The notes below the pieces were generated by a model. That model saw nothing but the letters and a program-made list of their open reading frames with translations, was not told where the DNA came from and searched no databases. A stretch of 64,000 nucleotides of DNA from Aquificota bacterium (lineage in GTDB: Bacteria; Aquificota; Aquificia; Aquificales; Hydrogenothermaceae). Below, in pieces: positions 59,067-64,000 of this stretch. Position numbers and translations under genes: made by a program. The stretch spans positions 6,995-70,994 of the forward strand of contig JAADDZ010000003.1 of assembly GCA_013153635.1 (NCBI GenBank), in the 5' to 3' direction. Numbering within the stretch: position 1 is the first letter of the stretch; the number at the start of each line of letters is the position of its first letter.

Positions 59067-61453
59067 AAAACATAATAGAGGGCTTAAGCCCTCTGATTTT
59101 TTTTGTCATATTAATACTATTTTCTCAAACCATTGCACAAGAAAACACACAAGAAAATACAAAAGACACTCCCAAAATAGAAACCCCCTCTTTTCACGAA
59201 GAAGCCAAAAAAATATACAAAATTGAAAAAGTCGAAATAAAAGGACTCAAATTCTTCAATCCAGAAATAATAAAACCCTTAATACCCTTTGGAAAAGGAG
59301 CAATAGTAACAAGAGACCAGCTTGCCACCACACTAAAAGAGCTATACAAACTTGGATACTTTGAAAATGTAGAAGCTTACACAAGATACACAGAAAACGG
59401 AATAGACCTTATCTTTGTCTTCAAAGAACTACCAGTAGTACAAAAAATAGAATTCGAAGGTAACAAAGCCTTTTCTGATGAAGAACTCCTAAAAGAACTA
59501 GGAATAGAAACAGAAACAAGAGCAGAAACAGGAAAAATTTTACCGTTTGCTACTGTAGGACCTGAACTAGCAAGAAAACTAGCTTCCCTAAAAAAAGGTC
59601 TAGGAAGAGTCTTTTCCATAGAAGAGATAAACCAGATAATCTTAAAAATAAAAAAACTATACGAAAAAGAAGGATACTACAACGTAAAAGTGTACTACTA
59701 CTTTAAAGGAAACACCCTCGTATTCAAAATAGACGAAGGACAAAAAGCTTATGTAGAAAAAATCATAATTATCGGAAATAAAGCTATATCAGAAAGAGAA
59801 ATAAAATCTGTAATGGAAACAAAAGAAAGAAACATATTACTATTTAGAATCCACCCAAGACTAGAAAAAGACATTCTGTACGAAGATATAGAAGCAATAA
59901 GACAACTATATATAGACAAAGGATTTTTAGAAGTAGAAATCGAAGAACCAATAATAGAGCTAAAAGAAGGAGAAAAATATATAATAACCATAAAAATAAA
60001 AGAAGGTCCCAGATACAAAATCAAAGATATACAATTTGTAAACAACATATACTACACATACCAAGAACTAATATCAAACCTAAAAAAACCCCTAAAAAAA
60101 GGCTCTTACTACAATGGAAAACTAGTAAGACAGTTACAAAGAATAACATCAGACAAATACGCAGAGCTTGGATTTATCTTTGCCAATGTAAACGTTGAAA
60201 AATTAATAGATAAAGAAAAAAAACAAGTAGTAGTAAAATTCGTAATAAATCCGGGCAATAGATTTTATGTAGACAAAATAAATATCGCAGGAAATTACGA
60301 ATCCAGAGACTATGTAATAAGAAGAGAAATAAGACTAGCTCCCGGAGACCTATTCCTTAGAAAAAAATTGATGCGTTCATACTCCCGCCTCTATGGACTT
60401 GGATTTTACGATATGGTTAACTTTCAACCAAAAGTAAAATCAGAAAAAGAAATGGACTTAGATGTACAAGTATCAGAAAGATTTACAGGACAAATCTCCC
60501 TTGGAGCAGGATACAGCCAATTAACAGGTTTTTCTCTATTTGCCTCTATAAGAAAAGGAAACTTCCTTGGAACTGGAGACACCCTTGGAGTATCCCTAAG
60601 CATAGGTTCCCAGTACAGAAACAACGAAATATCATATCTTCACAGATGGGCTTTTTACAAACCTATAGACCTAGGATTTTCCATATACGATAGAAAAGTA
60701 AACTACGGTACATTTGTGTCAACTAAGCAAGGAATTTCAACCAATGTATCATACGAATTTAGAGAATACTGGAGAACAGGAGTAGGACTATCAGCAATAA
60801 AAGGTAGATACTCAAACATACAAGAAGAAGCTCCCGACTACATAAAAAGACAAGCAGGAGATTATTATCTATACTCTATATACACATTCCTAAACCGAAA
60901 CTCTGTAGACAATCCCCTTATCCCAACAAAAGGTACAGACTTCACAATAACATTTAAAACAGGGACAGGAACATGGGACTTTTATAAAATAGTAGTATCC
61001 CAAACAGTTTATCTCCCAGACAAATTCTTTTATACAGACTTTGTTTTTTCACTACGAGCAAGATACGGATTTATGGACAAAATAAACAAAGAAGTTCCAA
61101 TCGACGAGTTATTCTTTGTAGGAGGAGACTTTACAATAAGAGGATTCGATTACGGTATGGCAGGACCTTACGATGACAACTACAATCCAAATGGAGCAAA
61201 ACAGCAGATAATCTTAAATCTACAGCTAGCACACCCCCTAGTCCAAAGATTCCTATGGGTTTATGGTTTCACAGACATGGGAAAAGGTTTTGATGAAGGA
61301 GACCCTTTTACAGACTTATACTACTCTGTAGGCTTTGGAATAAAAATTATTACCCCAATGGCTCCTATTGATGTATACTATGGAAAAGTACTAAACGCTC
61401 CTCCGGGAGTAAACGACTCAAGAATAGGTTTTGTATTAGGAACATTTTTCTAA
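59063..61453 (+). CDS. bamA: Outer-membrane assembly factor BamA, start codon uncertain (ATA proposed)
   Basis: Five POTRA-like repeats (for example [112 protein letters not shown]) precede a barrel containing [16 protein letters not shown] (the VRGF-like loop) and ending GFVLGTFF. It inserts beta-barrels into the outer membrane. No ATG, GTG or TTG lies in this frame near the signal peptide ([15 protein letters not shown]). The frame runs back into clpC. ATA at 59063 overlaps the clpC stop (ATAA) and gives MKNIIEGL plus that hydrophobic core; ATT at 59096 is an alternative. With ATA the product is 796 residues. Operon: bamA, skp, lpxD. Confidence 0.85.
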   Translation: MKNIIEGLSPLIFFVILILFSQTIAQENTQENTKDTPKIETPSFHEEAKKIYKIEKVEIKGLKFFNPEIIKPLIPFGKGAIVTRDQLATTLKELYKLGYFENVEAYTRYTENGIDLIFVFKELPVVQKIEFEGNKAFSDEELLKELGIETETRAETGKILPFATVGPELARKLASLKKGLGRVFSIEEINQIILKIKKLYEKEGYYNVKVYYYFKGNTLVFKIDEGQKAYVEKIIIIGNKAISEREIKSVMETKERNILLFRIHPRLEKDILYEDIEAIRQLYIDKGFLEVEIEEPIIELKEGEKYIITIKIKEGPRYKIKDIQFVNNIYYTYQELISNLKKPLKKGSYYNGKLVRQLQRITSDKYAELGFIFANVNVEKLIDKEKKQVVVKFVINPGNRFYVDKINIAGNYESRDYVIRREIRLAPGDLFLRKKLMRSYSRLYGLGFYDMVNFQPKVKSEKEMDLDVQVSERFTGQISLGAGYSQLTGFSLFASIRKGNFLGTGDTLGVSLSIGSQYRNNEISYLHRWAFYKPIDLGFSIYDRKVNYGTFVSTKQGISTNVSYEFREYWRTGVGLSAIKGRYSNIQEEAPDYIKRQAGDYYLYSIYTFLNRNSVDNPLIPTKGTDFTITFKTGTGTWDFYKIVVSQTVYLPDKFFYTDFVFSLRARYGFMDKINKEVPIDELFFVGGDFTIRGFDYGMAGPYDDNYNPNGAKQQIILNLQLAHPLVQRFLWVYGFTDMGKGFDEGDPFTDLYYSVGFGIKIITPMAPIDVYYGKVLNAPPGVNDSRIGFVLGTFF
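59077..59104 (+). terminator. Rho-independent terminator at the clpC-bamA junction
   Basis: AGAGGGC-TTAA-GCCCTCT (59077-59094) then GATTTTTTTT. It ends the clpC transcript, yet it sits inside the 5' coding part of bamA if bamA begins at 59063, and no promoter is visible between the two genes. Confidence 0.8.
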
Positions 61454-61465
61454 AAGGAGAAAGCT

Positions 61466-61972
61466 ATGAAAAAAAACTTAATTTTGATGCTATCACTACT
61501 CATACTTTCAACACTAACATTCGCCCAGACAAAATTTGCATATGTAGACGTTCAAAAAATAATGAACGAATCTAAAAAAGGAAAAAAACTAAAAAAAGAT
61601 ATAGAACAAAAGCTAGAATACTACAAGAAAAAAGCAGAAGAGCTAGAAAAAAAAGCAAAAGAGATACAAAAACAGATGGAAAGCCCAGCATTAAGCGAAA
61701 AAGGTAAAAAGAAAAAACAAGAAGAATTACAAAAAATAGAACAAGAATTCTTAATGCTCCAACAAAAAGCCCAAATAGAACTAAACCAGATGAAAATGCA
61801 AGCAGAAAAACAGATGCTCAAAGATATAGAAAGACTAGTAGAAAAATACGCCCAAAAAAATAACATAGACATCGTCCTCATAGGAGGGAAAATAAGTGCA
61901 ATCCTATATGCAGATAAATCCTTAGACATAACAGACCCAATTTTAAAGATGTACAATGAGGAAAAACAATGA
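61466..61972 (+). CDS. skp: OmpH/Skp-family periplasmic chaperone
   Basis: 168 residues. Signal peptide ([17 protein letters not shown]), then [50 protein letters not shown], a long charged coiled coil, and the closing [31 protein letters not shown], typical of OmpH/Skp. It holds unfolded outer-membrane proteins in trimeric jaws before BamA. It starts 12 bases after bamA behind AAAGGAG and overlaps lpxD by 4 bases. Confidence 0.93.
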   Translation: MKKNLILMLSLLILSTLTFAQTKFAYVDVQKIMNESKKGKKLKKDIEQKLEYYKKKAEELEKKAKEIQKQMESPALSEKGKKKKQEELQKIEQEFLMLQQKAQIELNQMKMQAEKQMLKDIERLVEKYAQKNNIDIVLIGGKISAILYADKSLDITDPILKMYNEEKQ

Positions 61973-62964
61973 AAATCTCACAGATAGCAAAAACCTTTAA
62001 CGCAAAAGTAATAAACCTAAAAAGAGATACAAAAATAAAAGGATTAAAAAGTATTCACACCGCCCAAAAAGGAGATATTACCTTTTTAACAGATAAGAAC
62101 TTGTCCCACCTAGCCCAAAAAACAAAAGCATCAGCAATCTTTGTAAAAGAACCAATAGAAAACTTAAACATTCCACAAATAATAGTAGAAAATCCACAGC
62201 ATACATTTTATAAACTTATAGACATATTTTATCCAGACAAACCCAAAAAAGCCAGAAAAGCAAAAACAGCAAAAATCTCTAAAAACACCAAAATAGGGAA
62301 AAACGTCTACATAGGAGATTACACTATCATAGAAAAAAATGTAGAAATAGGAAACAATGTAACAATATACCCACACACATACATAGGAGAAAACACAAAA
62401 ATAGGAGACGACGTTATCCTCTACCCTAGAGTTACTATCTACAAAGACACATATATAGGTAACAGAGTAATTATCCATTCAGGAGCAGTAATTGGAGCAG
62501 ATGGATTTGGGTACTATAGAGAGAATAACCAACACCAAAAAATAAAACATATAGGAAAAGTGATAATAGAAGATGATGTAGAAATAGGTGCAAACACAAC
62601 TATAGATAGAGCCATGCTTGATGAAACAATAATAAAAAAAGGTGCAAAGATAGACAATCTAGTTATGATAGCCCATAACTGTATAGTAGGAGAAAGAACA
62701 ATATTTGCAGGACAAGTAGGGCTAGCAGGAAGTACAGAAGTAGGAGATGATGTTATCCTTGCTGGACAGGTAGGAGTAGCAGACCACATAAAGATTGGAA
62801 ACAATGTTATAGTTACCGGAAAATCTGGAGTATGGTCAAATCTAGAAGCAGGAAAAATGTACGGCTCAAATATCCCAGCAATGGAATGGTCTAAATGGAA
62901 AAGAGTTCTTGCAGTACTCTTGAAACTTCCAGATATATATAAAAAAATCAAAAAAAATCTATAA
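61969..62964 (+). CDS. lpxD: UDP-3-O-acylglucosamine N-acyltransferase
   Basis: 331 residues. N-terminal uridine-binding domain ([36 protein letters not shown]), then hexapeptide beta-helix from ~105 ([49 protein letters not shown]), and [70 protein letters not shown] with the catalytic His of the IAHNC segment. It adds the second acyl chain in lipid A synthesis. Last gene of the bamA-skp-lpxD group. Confidence 0.95.
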   Translation: MKISQIAKTFNAKVINLKRDTKIKGLKSIHTAQKGDITFLTDKNLSHLAQKTKASAIFVKEPIENLNIPQIIVENPQHTFYKLIDIFYPDKPKKARKAKTAKISKNTKIGKNVYIGDYTIIEKNVEIGNNVTIYPHTYIGENTKIGDDVILYPRVTIYKDTYIGNRVIIHSGAVIGADGFGYYRENNQHQKIKHIGKVIIEDDVEIGANTTIDRAMLDETIIKKGAKIDNLVMIAHNCIVGERTIFAGQVGLAGSTEVGDDVILAGQVGVADHIKIGNNVIVTGKSGVWSNLEAGKMYGSNIPAMEWSKWKRVLAVLLKLPDIYKKIKKNL

Positions 62965-62992
62965 ATTAAATTTAAAACACCTTTTCCAAATT

Positions 62993-63190
62993 TTAAAAGA
63001 AATAACAATATATCCTCTGTACAGCAATGATATTACGCAAGATGTGGCAAATCTTTTGTATTCCGCCGTCAAGAAAAAACTGCATAAAAAGGCTTAAAAA
63101 AGAGTCTTCTTCAGTTATGTCTTTGAAATCAAATTCATATCTGTCTTTTATACCTAATTCATTTAGTATTTTTTCTACTTTAATATCTTT
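62993..63190 (-). pseudogene. Coding remnant adjoining the CRISPR array (unknown family)
   Basis: On the minus strand 65 codons stay open from a stop inside the first repeat to TAA at 62993-62995: KVEKILNELGIKDRYEFDF, KDITEEDSFLSLFMQFFL, DGGIQKICHILRNII and onward. Composition looks protein-like (amphipathic, acidic then aromatic), but there is no upstream start: the only in-frame ATG is at residue ~36. It may be the 3' end of a gene cut by the array or chance. I do not recognise a family. Confidence 0.3.
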
Positions 63191-63938
63191 CTATCCCACT
63201 TCGTTCAGATAAAACCTGCTACCATGAGTAGAGATGTAATAAAAACATCTCTAACTTTCCATCCCACTTCGTTCAGATAAAACTTTCACACAAGGAAATG
63301 TTGTTATATTAGATGCTTCCTTTCTATCCCACTTCGTTCAGATAAAACTATATAGATAAATATCCTTTTCCTTTAAATCTTCTTTCTTTCTATCCCACTT
63401 CGTTCAGATAAAACAATGATGAGCATTAGTCTGTCAAGATACTGTGACGACTTTCTATCCCACTTCGTTCAGATAAAACAATGATTACTATTATCGATTA
63501 TTAGATAATCTCTTTTCTTTCTATCCCACTTCGTTCAGATAAAACATTTTTTAATAAAAAATTGGTATCGTGGGAAACCACTTTCTATCCCACTTCGTTC
63601 AGATAAAACATCTTCAACGTAGTTCTATCGATTCTATTTTTTCCCGCTTTCTATCCCACTTCGTTCAGATAAAACTTACGGTTGATAACGATGTTTTTTC
63701 ACGATTATTATCTTTCTATCCCACTTCGTTCAGATAAAACAAATAATAGAAAAGCTATATGAATGAAATAGCCCGCTTTCTATCCCACTTCGTTCAGATA
63801 AAACAAGTGGCAAAAGAGCATACATCAGAAGAAGAAAACGAGCTTTCTATCCCACTTCGTTCAGATAAAACAAAAGTTCTGGCAGTTTCTAATCCTGTTT
63901 TGGAGAAAGCTTTCTATCCCACTTCGTTCAGATAAAAC
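63187..63938 (-). CRISPR. CRISPR array, 12 repeats of 29 bases, 11 spacers of 35-39 bases
   Basis: Repeat starts on the plus strand: 63187, 63255, 63320, 63386, 63451, 63517, 63581, 63647, 63712, 63776, 63843, 63910. The repeat reads CTTTCTATCCC, ACTTCGTTCA, GATAAAAC in plus orientation. The second repeat has one change (CTTTCC). Read on the minus strand the repeat begins GTTTTATC and ends ATAGAAAG, like type I-B repeats that begin GTTTT and end ATTGAAAC, so I infer minus-strand crRNA transcription with the leader at the right end. The variant repeat near the left end agrees with that being the old, trailer end. No spacer was matched to a target, and no cas gene is in the window. Confidence 0.98.
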
Positions 63939-64000
63939 CCGTTAAAACCGGTTAATAAAAAAATAAAGCAAAGAATCAATAAAGTCAATATCTTCAGCAG
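63939..64000. other. Probable start of the CRISPR leader
   Basis: 62 AT-rich bases follow the last repeat without another repeat where one would be due by about 63977, so the array ends at 63938. With the inferred minus-strand orientation this is the leader side, cut by the window end. Confidence 0.4.

Overview
The window looks like chromosomal DNA of a thermophilic, microaerophilic or denitrifying Aquificales bacterium. Sulfurihydrogenibium or a close relative is my best guess; this is inference from style, not a database match. The support is very low GC with strong AGA/ATA codon use, a Gram-negative envelope set (bamA, skp, lpxD, kdsB, lolC/lolD), dense co-oriented genes with 4-base overlaps, and a denitrification block combining cytochrome cd1 nitrite reductase with an epsilonproteobacterial-type nap operon.

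Layout. 1-8075: end of a surface-polysaccharide locus (acetyltransferase, ATP-grasp ligase, PLP aminotransferase, PEP-CTERM/XrtA-type polysaccharide deacetylase, RmlA) interleaved with two secreted proteins, an SBBP beta-propeller protein and a three-repeat ASH-type protein. 8078-24546: housekeeping genes (agmatine deiminase, ThiE, acyl-CoA synthetase, a DppBC-type permease pair with a lipoprotein hydrolase gene between them, PgpA, MTA/SAH deaminase, HU, pseudouridine synthase, PhoR-like kinase, KdsB, ThiG, MidA, RlmN). 24564-25328: two tiny membrane proteins, then a 470-base regulatory region. 25329-32834: diguanylate cyclase, outer-membrane protein, tRNA-Ala, M23 peptidase, LeuA, rubredoxin, SbcD-like nuclease, Rrf2 regulator, and a lone InsA-like zinc-ribbon protein. 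32831-40046 (minus): nirS, nirN-like, nirJ, nirF, nirE and fused nirDL/GH, i.e. nitrite reductase plus haem d1 synthesis. 40284-49841 (plus): napAGHBFLD, then a PAS protein, a porin-like barrel and a TrpD2-like protein. 49823-62964: TsaB, FlgM-like, cysteine desulfurase, multihaem cytochrome, glycosyltransferase, L21/L27, LolC/LolD, ClpC, BamA, Skp, LpxD. 62993-64000: a minus-strand coding remnant and a 12-repeat CRISPR array without cas genes in view.

The strongest unexplained signal is a matched pair of sigma-54 promoters (-24/-12 elements at 5065-5081 and 25075-25091). Each is preceded by two perfect TGTAAA-N5-TTTACA palindromes. One drives the secreted ASH-repeat protein in the polysaccharide locus. 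The other drives a structured leader or small RNA ahead of a diguanylate cyclase. This points to one enhancer-binding activator controlling a surface/c-di-GMP regulon. Other signals are two genes whose apparent starts are not ATG/GTG/TTG (mtaD with ATT behind a palindrome; bamA with ATA overlapping the clpC stop), a PAS protein with a ribbon-helix-helix-like tail in the nap operon, a NirN-like protein with a second haem c domain, and a tRNA-Ala with C33.

The nir and nap operons diverge from one 237-base region holding an FNR-like box. Together they would reduce nitrate to nitric oxide; no NO or N2O reductase gene is in the window.
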